A stretch of 64,000 bases of DNA from positions 1-64,000 of the forward strand of contig NZ_CP026109.1 in the NCBI RefSeq assembly GCF_002902965.1, written 5' to 3'. The translations under genes were made by a program, and so were the position numbers. Below the pieces are notes generated by a model. It saw nothing but the letters and a program-made list of their open reading frames with translations. It was not told the DNA's origin and searched no databases. Shown piece by piece: positions 1-7,911 of the stretch. The stretch comes from Paraburkholderia hospita. GTDB taxonomy: Bacteria > Pseudomonadota > Gammaproteobacteria > Burkholderiales > Burkholderiaceae. Each line of letters starts with the position of its first letter. Within the stretch, counting starts at the first letter, position 1.

Positions 1-1407
1 ATGGCGGCGGAGGACAATCCGGAAGAAGGCAAGCCGAAAGTGACGCCTCGGCAGATGGCGCTCGCGCTGTTCGAGGACATGTTCGACCTGGGCTTACCCA
101 TCAGCGAAGCCAGCCGTGAAATTGGTTACCAGCGCAACAATTTCTTCACCCAGGTCGTCAACATGGGATTGCCGGCGCGACGTTTTCTGGACGCCGCGTA
201 TTTCATTGTTGCCCAGGAGCAGGAAGCACGGGACCAATACGACGTCGAGCTGAACTATTTCAAGTGGCTGATGCGCTACGACAGCCGCAATCTGAAGCAC
301 CTGCGCACTATCGCAGAAGAAGCGCAGGATGCGAAGATTCAGGTTACCGACACGCCGCTCGACCGCGATCCAAACGAAAACGATCTATGGGTTTCGGTTC
401 AGTTGATGGGCATGGTCGGCTTTCACCGCGGGCGCATCCGGTTCGACGTGCATCCCCGTCTGGTTCCGCACATCCGCGATCCCAAAAAATCACACTGGCT
501 GAGTCTGCGCATCTCGACGGCCTTTACCCGCAGCCTGGCGCGCGCGATCTATGACCAGGTCCTGCCCAGTGTCCCGAATGGCCGGACGGAATGGATACGG
601 CTTGAAGACATGCGAAACTGGCCGGGCAAAATGGGAGCGAATGCGGCCATCTTCAAATACTTCAAGCGCGACTGGCTTGAGCCAGCTGTGCGTGAAATCA
701 ATGAGGTGTCGGACATCGAGCTGTCCTATGAAACCCGGACCGAGTCCAGCGCATCGAAGAAAATCGACCGTATTAGGTTCCTGCTCAAGCGCAAGGATAC
801 TGCCGACGCCGCGCTGGCCAGCCTGGCTGACGCCAGCCACCTGTACAAGATTCTCAAGGAAGAATTCAACCTGTCCACGAAACAGTTCAGCGAAATTTCC
901 GAGAACCGCGAAGTCTGGACCGATGCGCACATGCAGCAAGCTGTCGAATACACACGTTTCAAGCTTAATCGCGGACAGATAAAACGCAGTCCCGCCGGTT
1001 ACCTGATGCGCGCTTTGCGTGATAACTGGAAGATGTCTGAAGCCGAGAGGAAGATGGTCGAGGTTCAGGCGAAGCTGCTTACGGAAGAAACTGATGCGGC
1101 AGTGATAAAGACAGAGACCCAGGCTTCGGTCGCACACACCATCGCTTCGCGCGAAGAAGAAGTCCGTGCACGTATGAACGAGGAGTCGCGGAAGGGCCGT
1201 GAACACTTCAACGCGGCCGACGCCAAAACCCGCAAGGAACTCGTCCGCGCATGGGTGGCGTCGAGGGAGGGCAAGCTCATGCTGCGTCGGATGAAGCTTG
1301 AGGCCGCGACGGTGACAGAGGAGGAGATCGTCGCGAATGCAGAGCTGGTGTGGTATTTGGGGCAATTCATATTCGGACGTGTGAATTCGTCGCGCGCGGC
1401 TGCGTGA
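1..1407 (+). CDS. Plasmid replication initiator, Rep_3 (RepB) family
   Basis: This is the initiator that would bind origin repeats and start replication of the plasmid. The 468-residue protein reads as a Rep_3-type double winged-helix initiator: hydrophobic/basic helices with FKYFKRDWLEPAVREIN near residues 217-233, then YTRFKLNRGQIKRSPAGYL near 318-336, and a highly charged helical tail after about 340. The length is at the upper end for the family because of that tail. The ATG is the first base of the window, so promoter and upstream iterons, if any, are out of view; the contig was probably linearised here. Downstream there is only decayed sequence. The family call is from recognition, not a search. 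Confidence 0.88.
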   Translation: MAAEDNPEEGKPKVTPRQMALALFEDMFDLGLPISEASREIGYQRNNFFTQVVNMGLPARRFLDAAYFIVAQEQEARDQYDVELNYFKWLMRYDSRNLKHLRTIAEEAQDAKIQVTDTPLDRDPNENDLWVSVQLMGMVGFHRGRIRFDVHPRLVPHIRDPKKSHWLSLRISTAFTRSLARAIYDQVLPSVPNGRTEWIRLEDMRNWPGKMGANAAIFKYFKRDWLEPAVREINEVSDIELSYETRTESSASKKIDRIRFLLKRKDTADAALASLADASHLYKILKEEFNLSTKQFSEISENREVWTDAHMQQAVEYTRFKLNRGQIKRSPAGYLMRALRDNWKMSEAERKMVEVQAKLLTEETDAAVIKTETQASVAHTIASREEEVRARMNEESRKGREHFNAADAKTRKELVRAWVASREGKLMLRRMKLEAATVTEEEIVANAELVWYLGQFIFGRVNSSRAAA

Positions 1408-1557
1408 GTGACGGAAATAACAACCGCGGGTTTCCAATGGGTTCGATCATCTCCGAATGGGGAGATGACGTGGTGCTTCTCCGGTTTTTCTTTTTATGGG
1501 TTAAGTCCGCGCTCAATACTCAGCGGTCGCCCGTGTCGTGTTAACTCATCTCAGACG

Positions 1558-1779
1558 TGTTGTCAGCCGAGTACAGCGACAACAGCCCCAAACGACCGAG
1601 GAAACGGTCTCGTTGGCTCTCTCTCGAACGCGGGCAATACGGTACTGAATCCCTTCTGCGGATCGGGGCCAAGAAGTATGTCCGAGCGCAAACCGGGTCG
1701 CCGCTACAAAGGTATTTCTATGCGGTTGCGAAAGTACGGTTCAAGCGGGGAAGTAATCATCACTCGGTCGGTCGTTTAG
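1558..1779 (+). pseudogene. Relic of a DNA methyltransferase C-terminus
   Basis: A frame that opens at a GTG at 1408 contains, around 1620-1720, the string NTVLNPFCGSG followed by GRRYKGI. This strongly resembles the C-terminal end of N6/N4 DNA methyltransferases, where a (V)LDPFxGSG S-adenosylmethionine-binding motif is followed by GRRYIGIE. The conserved Asp of DPF is Asn here, the sequence between the two motifs is unlike the usual one, and the frame stops soon after. There is no DPPY catalytic motif upstream. I read it as the end of a lost plasmid methylase gene; chance resemblance is possible. Confidence 0.4.
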
Positions 1780-1807
1780 CACACGTCGAAATAGTGTAGG
1801 CGCGTAA

Positions 1808-1957
1808 CAACTCCACGACGGACTAGACTCCCTGCGTAACGATCAGATGCAGGCGGTCCCCCCAGAGGATCGCGATCGATTCGTTCACCGCCTGACGCCG
1901 ATCCTTAATATTCGCGCGAGCGCGGGCGGGTGGCGACAAGTGCACGCGGCGAGCTGA
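1808..1957 (+). other. Conserved-looking coding fragment, no start codon
   Basis: Immediately after an in-frame TAA, one plus-strand frame reads as a plausible protein end, including DQMQAVPPEDRDRFVHRLT and RASAGGWRQVHAAS before a TGA. The amphipathic, charged composition looks like real coding sequence rather than noise. No ATG/GTG with a ribosome site precedes it. It may be the tail of another decayed backbone gene. I do not recognise the family. Confidence 0.25.
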
Positions 1958-2005
1958 CTGAATGTTTCACCGCTGTCGCTGGCAAAGCCTCAATGAAGCG
2001 ATATC

Positions 2006-2305
2006 TCAGTTTTGTTCTGTGGACGAGGCGCTCCAACCTTCCTTTGGTCGCCAAATACATCCGAGGCCGGCGCGATCACAGAGCAGGGCCCATGCAGAGT
2101 AGGGAATTGTGGCATCTTCGCTGATCCACCGGCGTACTTGGCGGCCTCCCAACTCGGACATGCCAAGATATCTAGCAATCGCTCGTCCCGGCAGTCCAGT
2201 CATCCGGATCACCTCTTGGATCTCCGCACCTCGCGGTCGTTCCCAACCGTCGTCGGCTGGGCGCAAACACTCAGGGCGGATCGTGATTCCGTAACTAATT
2301 GGCAA
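2006..2305 (-). CDS. Small plasmid DNA-binding (HTH-like) protein
   Basis: A 99-residue protein with a likely helix-turn-helix core: EIQEVIRMTGLPGRAIARYL, then GRQVRRWISED and IPYSAWALLCDRAGLG. This pattern recurs in small putative transcriptional regulators of Burkholderia plasmids and islands. The open frame runs upstream to 2584, but that extension is Arg/Pro-rich and crosses a 14-bp hairpin. I therefore prefer the TTG at 2305, which has AAGGAG five bases upstream and gives the family-like start LPISYGITIRPECL. It lies at the end of the minus-strand maintenance operon. Function beyond DNA binding is unknown. Confidence 0.6.
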   Translation of the reverse strand: MPISYGITIRPECLRPADDGWERPRGAEIQEVIRMTGLPGRAIARYLGMSELGGRQVRRWISEDATIPYSAWALLCDRAGLGCIWRPKEGWSASSTEQN

Positions 2306-2330
2306 GACCACTCCTTGTTTTCGAACCCAG

Positions 2331-2367
2331 CGTGTATCCCCCGCGGCATCGCTGCGGGGGATACACG
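2331..2367. repeat. Perfect 14-bp inverted repeat
   Basis: CGTGTATCCCCCGC and its exact complement are separated by 9 bases. There is no T-run on either side, so it is not a classical terminator. It lies just upstream (in minus-strand sense) of the HTH-like gene and could be a transcript-processing hairpin or an operator. Confidence 0.6.
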
Positions 2368-2599
2368 CGCCCTCCGGGCGCTTGACGACCCCGACCAAAG
2401 GTCTGCCTGCGTCCGATTCAGATCGTCCCGCCTCGATCCGCGGCGGGACGGCACTCTCCCCACGCATTCCGCGCGGGTCCCGGTGTGTCTCGATCCGGGC
2501 GTGCGGCGCGCGCGACACACCCCTCATTATCCGACGTCTGGCTTGCAGCGGGGAGGGCGGTTGCTCCGTTACGGCGGCCGTCAACTGTCTGACACGCCA

Positions 2600-2845
2600 T
2601 TACAGTGGCAGCTCTCGCTGATACAGCGCAACACGAATGGCGTCCATCTGCTTAGGGGCAATCCGCGACACCTCGATAGACGATGCCTGCTCGTAGACTA
2701 TCAATCAACCCGTAGGCGTCGGCCGGCGGACGCGCCGTTACGCGTAGCGCAGCATCCTCCTCGGGGGCCTATCGGACGCGCCAGTAGTTGAGTGCCTGTT
2801 CGATCTTGGCTGTAGTCGAAGCCCTGTGAATGGCGATCGAAATCC
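2600..2845 (-). pseudogene. Decayed DUF3717-family gene
   Basis: The minus strand carries KIEQALNYWRVR, an in-frame TAG, then PEEDAALRVTARPPADAYGL. After a frameshift it continues SSIEVSRIAPKQMDAIRV and ends ALYQRELPL with TAA at 2600. This is the layout of the small DUF3717 proteins common in Burkholderia (IExAINxWR, then LAxxYG, then a short helical tail). No start codon exists in the first frame. One nonsense codon and one frameshift make it a pseudogene. It sits between two intact small genes of the same strand, so it was probably part of the maintenance operon. Confidence 0.55.
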
Positions 2846-2910
2846 GACATTAGATGGCGGCGTCGCGCAACCTTGCGCGGGCGTTGCATCTGAATTGGCC
2901 TCGGCGAGCC

Positions 2911-3219
2911 TCATTGACGATATCCGTTGTGTTCGATGGGCATCACAACAGGTCCGGAGGGTGGTACCCGTTCGAAATCGGCGAGAGCGGTGCGTGCGAT
3001 GGACCACAACTCCTCACGATGAATGCCAATGGTGTGCCCGTTACGGTCGAGCATGTCCGCGATGCGTATCAGCGCGTCTGCCGATCGTGCTGCTGCATCA
3101 GCCAACAATGCCATGCGATACAGCTCGCCACGAACGATGTTTCGATCTCCGTACTGCCACATCGCTAGCAAGGGAAGAAGGGCCGCCAGCCAGGTAGGTC
3201 GGGTATTGAGCTTATCCAT
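2911..3219 (-). CDS. Small conserved plasmid protein, unknown function
   Basis: A 102-residue protein starting MDKLNTRPTWLAALLPL, with the ATG at 3219 preceded by AGGAGAC at good spacing. The open frame extends further upstream, but the hairpin and this ribosome site favour the shorter start. The middle is helical (ALLADAAARSADALIRIADML) and the end is proline-rich. A hydrophobic stretch near residues 9-19 is too short for a secure membrane segment. It follows the DUF932 gene in the same orientation. I do not recognise the family. Confidence 0.6.
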   Translation of the reverse strand: MDKLNTRPTWLAALLPLLAMWQYGDRNIVRGELYRMALLADAAARSADALIRIADMLDRNGHTIGIHREELWSIARTALADFERVPPSGPVVMPIEHNGYRQ

Positions 3220-3236
3220 GATGTCTCCTGGTCGGA

Positions 3237-3256
3237 CCCCGGCCTCCAGGCCGGGG
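3237..3256. repeat. Intercistronic GC palindrome, copy 1
   Basis: CCCCGGCCT, two bases, then AGGCCGGGG: a perfect 9-bp stem in the gap between two minus-strand genes. An almost identical palindrome occupies the next gap at 4118-4135. Confidence 0.75.
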
Positions 3257-3263
3257 AACCCAG

Positions 3264-4091
3264 TTAGCCGCGCAGGCGGCGCATTTCGTCGGCGAGCACC
3301 CACAAGGCGCGGTTAAGACGAACGTTCTGGTCGATGCTGGTGACAGCGCGGGTCGTGGTTGCCCGGCCGTTCACGTTGCGACCGTGAAGACCACCACGGA
3401 GCATGTTTTCCTGAACGCGGTTGAATGTCGTCCAGAGGTCGGACGCGCGATCTTCTATACGACGGGGTGCGAGAAGCTGCCTTTCAGTGACGGGCGCGGT
3501 CTTGTCTTCGTCATAGCGCAGCGTCAACGCTGCCCGGGCGAAGGCTGTCTGCTCGCCTTCGTCCAGCACCGTATCCGCCATGTCTTCGCGCTGCTGTGCA
3601 GCACCCTCGAAGCTGTCCAATACCTTGAATGCGCCGTCGATCACCTGACCGACGACATCGCCCTTATGCGGCACGCGGATATCGCTTACGTTATCGCCGC
3701 ACACAATCCCGTTCTTGCAGACAAAGCGGAACATACCGGCGAGCATCTGATAGCTGCTCGTCCCATCGTGACTATTCAAAAGGATGATCTCGTTCGCCTC
3801 AGATCCGCTGATCTGGTCTGCGTGACGCAGACGAAGCATGTGCTTCGTATATGCGCGTCTGCCATCGTCCCGCACGCGAGTCTGGCAAACCATGAACGGC
3901 TGAAAACCTTCCTTGCGCAAAGCGTCGAGCACATCAACGGTGGGGATGTAACTGTAGCGATCCGAACGACTTTCATGCGCTGAATGCGCCAGGATGGAGG
4001 GCGCTATTTCGCCAATCTCGTCATTGGACAACGGGTGATCCGCGCGCAAGGCGAGTGCGTTGCGGCCGAAGCGGCTTGCAAGCATATTCAT
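3264..4091 (-). CDS. DUF932 family protein
   Basis: A 275-residue member of DUF932, a family abundant on phages and plasmids that is linked to the LGT_TIGR03299 group. Visible features are an N-terminal SRSDRYSYIPT, a central MLRLRHAD and IILLNSHDG, then MLAGMFRFVCKNGIVCG around residues 115-131, and a helical C-terminus. The biochemical role of the family is not established. The start ATG is preceded by GGGGAA. It is co-directional with the antirestriction gene upstream, separated by a short gap containing a perfect palindrome, which suggests one operon with an mRNA hairpin between cistrons. Confidence 0.85.
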   Translation of the reverse strand: MNMLASRFGRNALALRADHPLSNDEIGEIAPSILAHSAHESRSDRYSYIPTVDVLDALRKEGFQPFMVCQTRVRDDGRRAYTKHMLRLRHADQISGSEANEIILLNSHDGTSSYQMLAGMFRFVCKNGIVCGDNVSDIRVPHKGDVVGQVIDGAFKVLDSFEGAAQQREDMADTVLDEGEQTAFARAALTLRYDEDKTAPVTERQLLAPRRIEDRASDLWTTFNRVQENMLRGGLHGRNVNGRATTTRAVTSIDQNVRLNRALWVLADEMRRLRG

Positions 4092-4117
4092 TGCTGTTCC
4101 CCAGAAGTAGGAGCAGT

Positions 4118-4135
4118 CCCGGCCTGCAGGCCGGG
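4118..4135. repeat. Intercistronic GC palindrome, copy 2
   Basis: CCCGGCCTGCAGGCCGGG is a perfect 18-bp palindrome in the 53-base gap between the antirestriction and DUF932 genes. It is nearly the same sequence as the hairpin at 3237-3256. Confidence 0.75.
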
Positions 4136-4144
4136 GCCGGTTGA

Positions 4145-4552
4145 TTAATCGATTGCGCGGAGGATGTTGGCTGCCTCTACATGTTGCGCGGCGAACTCTC
4201 GCAACTGGTGATAGCGCGCGACGATGGCGTCATCGATCGTGTGCTCTGCTAGGTGACAAAGAGCGAATAGTGTGACGGTAATGCCGAAGGCGTCCGCGCC
4301 CATCAAGTCGCTGTAGCCGTTCATATGCCAGCGGACATGCACGCGGTCGATATTCGAGGGCGCCATATAGAAACCACCATTCGACAGCGTGAAGAAGTTC
4401 CAGTAGCCACCCTCATAGCTACAACACAGGCGCGCAGCCCACTCATAGACCATCGATTCGCCGGTCAGGTAGTGACGACCGAGGAAGCGGGGCAGGACGT
4501 TCATGCGAAGTTCGTCCGGGACGAGTGAAGAATTGATTTTGATTTCGAGCAT
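4145..4552 (-). CDS. Antirestriction protein, ArdB/KlcA family
   Basis: Proteins of this family let incoming plasmids escape type I restriction. The 135-residue protein shows the family pattern: SLVPDELRMNVLPRFLGRHYL near the start, then WAARLCCSYEGGYWNFFTLS and NGGFYMAP, and a helical C-terminus. The frame extends to a GTG at 4591, but the ATG at 4552 has GGAGAA at proper spacing and matches the usual KlcA length of about 140 residues. It is the first gene of the minus-strand operon and is preceded by an AT-rich promoter region. This places it in the leading region expected of anti-defence genes on mobile plasmids. Confidence 0.85.
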   Translation of the reverse strand: MLEIKINSSLVPDELRMNVLPRFLGRHYLTGESMVYEWAARLCCSYEGGYWNFFTLSNGGFYMAPSNIDRVHVRWHMNGYSDLMGADAFGITVTLFALCHLAEHTIDDAIVARYHQLREFAAQHVEAANILRAID

Positions 4553-4600
4553 CGGTTTCTCCGGTTTGGCCATCGCTCTATTGCGCGGCACCTTTCTATA

Positions 4601-4740
4601 TTAGGACATAAAGCCCGTTTAAGATAATTCGATTGGAATATAAATAATTAAATGTGCTTAACAATTATTGCAACGCAATTACTTTTATTAATCCATCAAT
4701 ATAAGGACTAATAGACCTATAAATTGAATAGCGATGACCA
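4601..4740. promoter_or_regulatory. AT-rich island upstream of antirestriction operon
   Basis: About 140 bases of strongly AT-rich sequence (runs such as AATATAAATAATTAAAT) stand out from the GC-rich surroundings. They separate the leftward antirestriction operon from the rightward parB relic, so the region probably holds divergent promoters. It could also be a site for H-NS-like silencing or duplex opening; no iterons are visible in it. Confidence 0.5.
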
Positions 4741-4755
4741 GACCGGAGAAATCTG

Positions 4756-6549
4756 ATGAGTGAAAAACAGGGCAATCGGGACAGCTACTATTGAGTGCGT
4801 ACTGTTCAGCCGCCTTTGCCGCTCACCGCTGAATGTGCGTAAGAAAAGCTCGACCGGTATTGAGGCGTTGGCGGAAGCGATTGACGCAAGGGCGTGATGC
4901 TGGACCTCGTTGTGCATGAAATGAAAAGTCGCGCGAAACTGCCGAAGCTCGGCGTGTGCGCGGGCCAGCGACGTCTGGCCGCGCTAGATCTGCTGTGTGA
5001 GCAGGGGCGAATCACAAAGGACTACCTGGTACCGGTACTGAACGTGAACTATGGCGAAGCCCTGGCGGCCTCGCAGATCGAGAACCGCAAACGCGAGGCG
5101 ATGCATATCGCGGATAAGTGGGCCGCGTTCGGCTTTTTGACGGAGGGGGCAAAAGCGTGGCTCACATTGCAGCGCTGTCCAAGGCGCCGGACATCGCCGT
5201 GCGTCGCGCATTGAAAATCGCCAACCTGTTGCCGATGCTGCTTGACCTGCTGCGTGAGGACAGACTCGATTATGAGCGGGCGAAGGTGCTGGCGTGACGA
5301 TCACGCTATGCAAGAGCGCGTATGGAACGATGCGGACAACGTGTGGGAACAATGGCCCTCGGAGTTGCATGCTGCGATCACAACCGCTGAAATCGACGCG
5401 CGCGAGAATACGCTCGCGAAGTTTGTCGGCCTGGAGGCCTATGAGGCGCCAGGTGGCCACGCGGTCGTCGCGATCTGTTCAGTGATGACCAGATCGCCGG
5501 ACACATCGAAGCCCCCGACCTGCCCCACCGGCTCGCCACGGATCGGCTGATCGAACTGTCGCAAGGGACCGGCTCGATGCTGAAGTTTCCGCTGCGACGT
5601 ATGCCGTTGACCTGTATGCCGAACGGTTCGAATCGTTCGATGCGGATGACATGAAAGGGACGGGAGCCTTCGGCTATCTCGATGATGTAAACGGCCACGC
5701 AGCAGCGCACACCCAGGGAGCGGCCCCTGCACGGCGAAAAACTCTGCAAGCGACTGACTGCGCACTGAACCGCTGCTGTGCAGATCGAGCTTGCACAGCA
5801 GCCAGGTGTTGCGCTTGCGGCGCTGATGTAACGCATGATTCCCGTTGTTTTCGATGACCTGTACGGTTACGTCTACACCGATCATGCGGTCAAGATCGAT
5901 GTGCATACGACGCGCGATGCGCTGGTGTCCAATGCCGACGACATGGCTGACAGCGTCGCACGGAAGGCACTTGAAAGCGAGCTGTCGAAGTGGGCGCGAA
6001 TGCTGCCGAAGCGGACCGACGAGCTACTGCCGTGGCTGCTGCAGCAGGATACCGATGTGATGTCGAACCCTTTGCATTCTGCGTGACGGCGACGGTAGAC
6101 GGCATCAGCCCTCTGGATCGTGCGCACCCCGCCAACGAACTGGCGAATACGCTTGAAGTGGATCTGACGCGCTACTGGAAGGCGACGCGCGCGGGCTATT
6201 TCGAGCACGTCCCGAAGGACCGCATCGTGACCGTGGGTGGGGAGATCGTTTCGACCCAGGCTGCGGGCGAACTGCGTGGCATGAAGAAGGGTGATGCAGC
6301 AGCGGCTGCCGTGCGCCGTATGACGGAACTCGGGCTGGTTGCCTGAAGTGCTGCGTAACCGCGAGGTACCGGAATGGATCACGTAGGGACGTTGGGACGA
6401 TGAGGAGAACCCAGGCGGAGAACCCAGGCGGAGACCCCGACGACGAGTCCGAACCCGAAGGCGAACCGGAAGGCGAAATCCTGGCCAGGTCCGACCAGAC
6501 GGCCGAGAGGCAAATAGACGGTGACGCTGAGGAAGCTGAAGCCGCCTGA
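4756..6549 (+). pseudogene. ParB/RepB/Spo0J-family gene, multiply frameshifted
   Basis: The remains of a long ParB-domain protein of the kind found on Burkholderia plasmids and islands. An ATG with GGAGAA opens it, then pieces in changing frames read in the expected order: PLNVRKKSSTGIEALAEAI; GVCAGQRRLAALDLL; QIENRKREAMHIADKWAAF (the ParB ENxxREAMHPAD motif); HIAALSKAPDIAVRRALKIA; a FVGLDAYEAPGG segment; and a C-terminal part with ATVDGISPLDRAHPAN and EVDLTRYWKATRAGYF. At least four frame changes and several losses are needed. The acidic tail contains a 13-bp tandem duplication that itself shifts the frame. Partition by this gene must be lost. Confidence 0.8.
6404..6429 (+). repeat. 13-bp tandem duplication causing a frameshift
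   Basis: GGAGAACCCAGGC occurs twice in direct succession and is followed by GGAGACCCC. With only one unit the tail reads EENPGGDPDDESEPEGEPEG in a single frame. The extra 13 bases break that frame. It is a visible slippage mutation in the parB relic. Confidence 0.8.
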
Positions 6550-6581
6550 GCCGTCATCCTTTAAGCGGTATCAGTTATGTG

Positions 6582-6611
6582 GCCGTCCGGGCGAAAGCCC
6601 GGGCGGCTTTT
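6582..6611 (+). terminator. Rho-independent terminator after parB relic
   Basis: An 11-bp GC-rich stem (GCCGTCCGGGC pairing with GCCCGGGCGGC, one G-U pair) closed by a GAAA tetraloop is followed by TTTT. It lies 33 bases after the last stop of the parB relic. Confidence 0.8.
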
Positions 6612-6832
6612 GCATTGCCGGAAAAAAGAAGCCGGGCCGCTCGCGCGTCTGGCTCCATCAACACACGCCGGACTGATCGGGTGGCCAGCCGGGTTGCCCT
6701 GTTCACGGCGCCGCATGCGAAGCCTGGAGCCGCCCCTTTTCTGCAAGCAGCCTGTCGCCCTGAAAATCCTCAAGCCTGCGCGCGGCGCGCGCAAATCACG
6801 GCGCATGGTGATCCTTACGGAATGAAGACGGT

Positions 6833-7330
6833 TCAGCGTTTTACTAGCGGCGGGTTGTACTTTCGCTTCATCTCTTCGAGTTCGTCCATCGTGATCACCG
6901 GATCAGCGTATTGCTGTGCGTAGAGTTTGCTGATCTGGACACCTGGGAGGGTGGGGTTATCACGGCGCAACTGTGCAGCCGATTTGATCGTGCGGCCATT
7001 CGAGAGGGTTTCCGTCCCGACTTCCCCGGATCTGATGACGCTTGCCGGAGCGGGTGCAGGCACCGCGTTATCTGCCGGACGACGAACCGATCGTGTGGGA
7101 TTGCGCCGTTTGCGGATTCGATAGAGCGCCTTGTCGAAAGTGCGAAGGTTCATTGTGAAGCCGCTTTCATGAAGACGGGCGAGCACTTCTTCGCGCGACA
7201 CGCCACGTGCAAATGCCGCCTCAACATGCTCAATGAGTTCCGCGAGTCGCGCGGACTCGGATCGTCTGGCTTGCGTATCGGCTTCGGGCGCGAGCGAAGC
7301 GATGGCCCGGCGGGTATCGATTTCGGACAT
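6833..7330 (-). CDS. Putative relaxosome/oriT accessory DNA-binding protein
   Basis: A 165-residue protein transcribed divergently from the mob genes. The N-terminal half has a helical DNA-binding look: FARGVSREEVLARLHESGF, then MNLRTFDKALYRIRKRR, similar in style to the small oriT-binding proteins of conjugative plasmids such as the TraK type. The C-terminal half ends in a charged segment. The frame extends upstream through a 22-bp repeat array, but those residues merely translate the repeats, so I use the ATG at 7330 although it lacks a clear ribosome site. Adjacency to the candidate oriT supports a relaxosome role; the family is not securely recognised. Confidence 0.55.
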   Translation of the reverse strand: MSEIDTRRAIASLAPEADTQARRSESARLAELIEHVEAAFARGVSREEVLARLHESGFTMNLRTFDKALYRIRKRRNPTRSVRRPADNAVPAPAPASVIRSGEVGTETLSNGRTIKSAAQLRRDNPTLPGVQISKLYAQQYADPVITMDELEEMKRKYNPPLVKR

Positions 7331-7337
7331 TGGAAGC

Positions 7338-7457
7338 GGGTGTCTCAACGATGGGGTAATGCTGCCATAGAAACGGGGTAAAGGTGTCATGCAAAAGGGG
7401 TAAAGTTGGGGTAGGGTGCCGTATTCGTGGGGTAGACGTGTCATACTTGTGCCGTAA
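7338..7457 (+). repeat. Helically phased 22-bp direct repeats (iteron-like)
   Basis: Five 22-bp units with consensus GGTGYCATAN5GGGGTAA begin at 7338, 7360, 7382, 7414 and 7436. An 11-bp half unit lies between the third and fourth. The GGGGTA (GCCGTA in the last) hexamers therefore recur at 22, 22, 11, 21 and 22 bases, always the same face of the helix. The array sits between the divergent accessory gene and the mob operon. It could bind the accessory protein at oriT, or be iterons for the Rep_3 initiator, whose family often uses 22-bp iterons. Confidence 0.75.
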
Positions 7458-7655
7458 GCACGACTGACAGAAAAAATCGAGGCACGTCGGATATGTTTAC
7501 GCATCGCTACGCGCTTCGTAAAATATCGTGTGCCAAAGGGGCAAGGCCCCTTTGCAACCCCGACGCGGGCCACTGCACCGCGTCCATCGCGTCGACAGGA
7601 TTGCCGGCGACACTAAGCACTGCCTGGTATGCAATATGAATAGGAGGCGCTTGCG
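7458..7655. other. Candidate oriT region with hairpin
   Basis: Between the repeat array and the first mob-operon gene there is no convincing gene. It contains CAAAGGGGC-AAG-GCCCCTTTG at 7534-7554, a perfect 9-bp stem with a 3-base loop. Its position next to MobC and the relaxase makes it the best oriT candidate. I do not recognise a known nic sequence. Confidence 0.45.
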
Positions 7656-7910
7656 ATGATTCCGACCATCGAATGGGTGATCCAGATCGTGATGAAACCC
7701 CACGCGTCAGGGCGCAACAGGCGATGGCGGTATCTGCCGTGGGCGGGTTATGCCTGTCCCACGACGGGCGATCAGGCGATGCGCGCTTTAAGCGAATGCG
7801 AAGCATATTGGCCGGCACACGAATTCCGTGCACATCCGATCGATGGCGATATGACGCGATTCGATCTCCCCGGTCAGGCGGCAGACTGGACGCATCCTGT
7901 GGGGCTATGA
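7656..7910 (+). CDS. Small protein at head of mob operon
   Basis: An 84-residue protein of unknown function. The ATG is preceded by AATAGGAGG at reasonable spacing and the stop ends one base before the MobC start, which argues for a real, co-translated gene. The sequence is aromatic-rich (three Trp in WVIQIV, RRWRYLPWAGY and WTHPVGL) with a helical DQAMRALSECEAYWPAHEF. There is no signal peptide or membrane segment. Confidence 0.5.
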   Translation: MIPTIEWVIQIVMKPHASGRNRRWRYLPWAGYACPTTGDQAMRALSECEAYWPAHEFRAHPIDGDMTRFDLPGQAADWTHPVGL

Positions 7911-7911
7911 C

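Noticed and set aside
490-1437. 315-codon open frame antisense to rep
   Set aside because: It mirrors the high-GC rep gene, has no ribosome site and no recognisable protein text.
4601-4740. AT-rich island as the replication origin
   Set aside because: No iterons, DnaA boxes or nearby rep gene; promoter region is the simpler reading.
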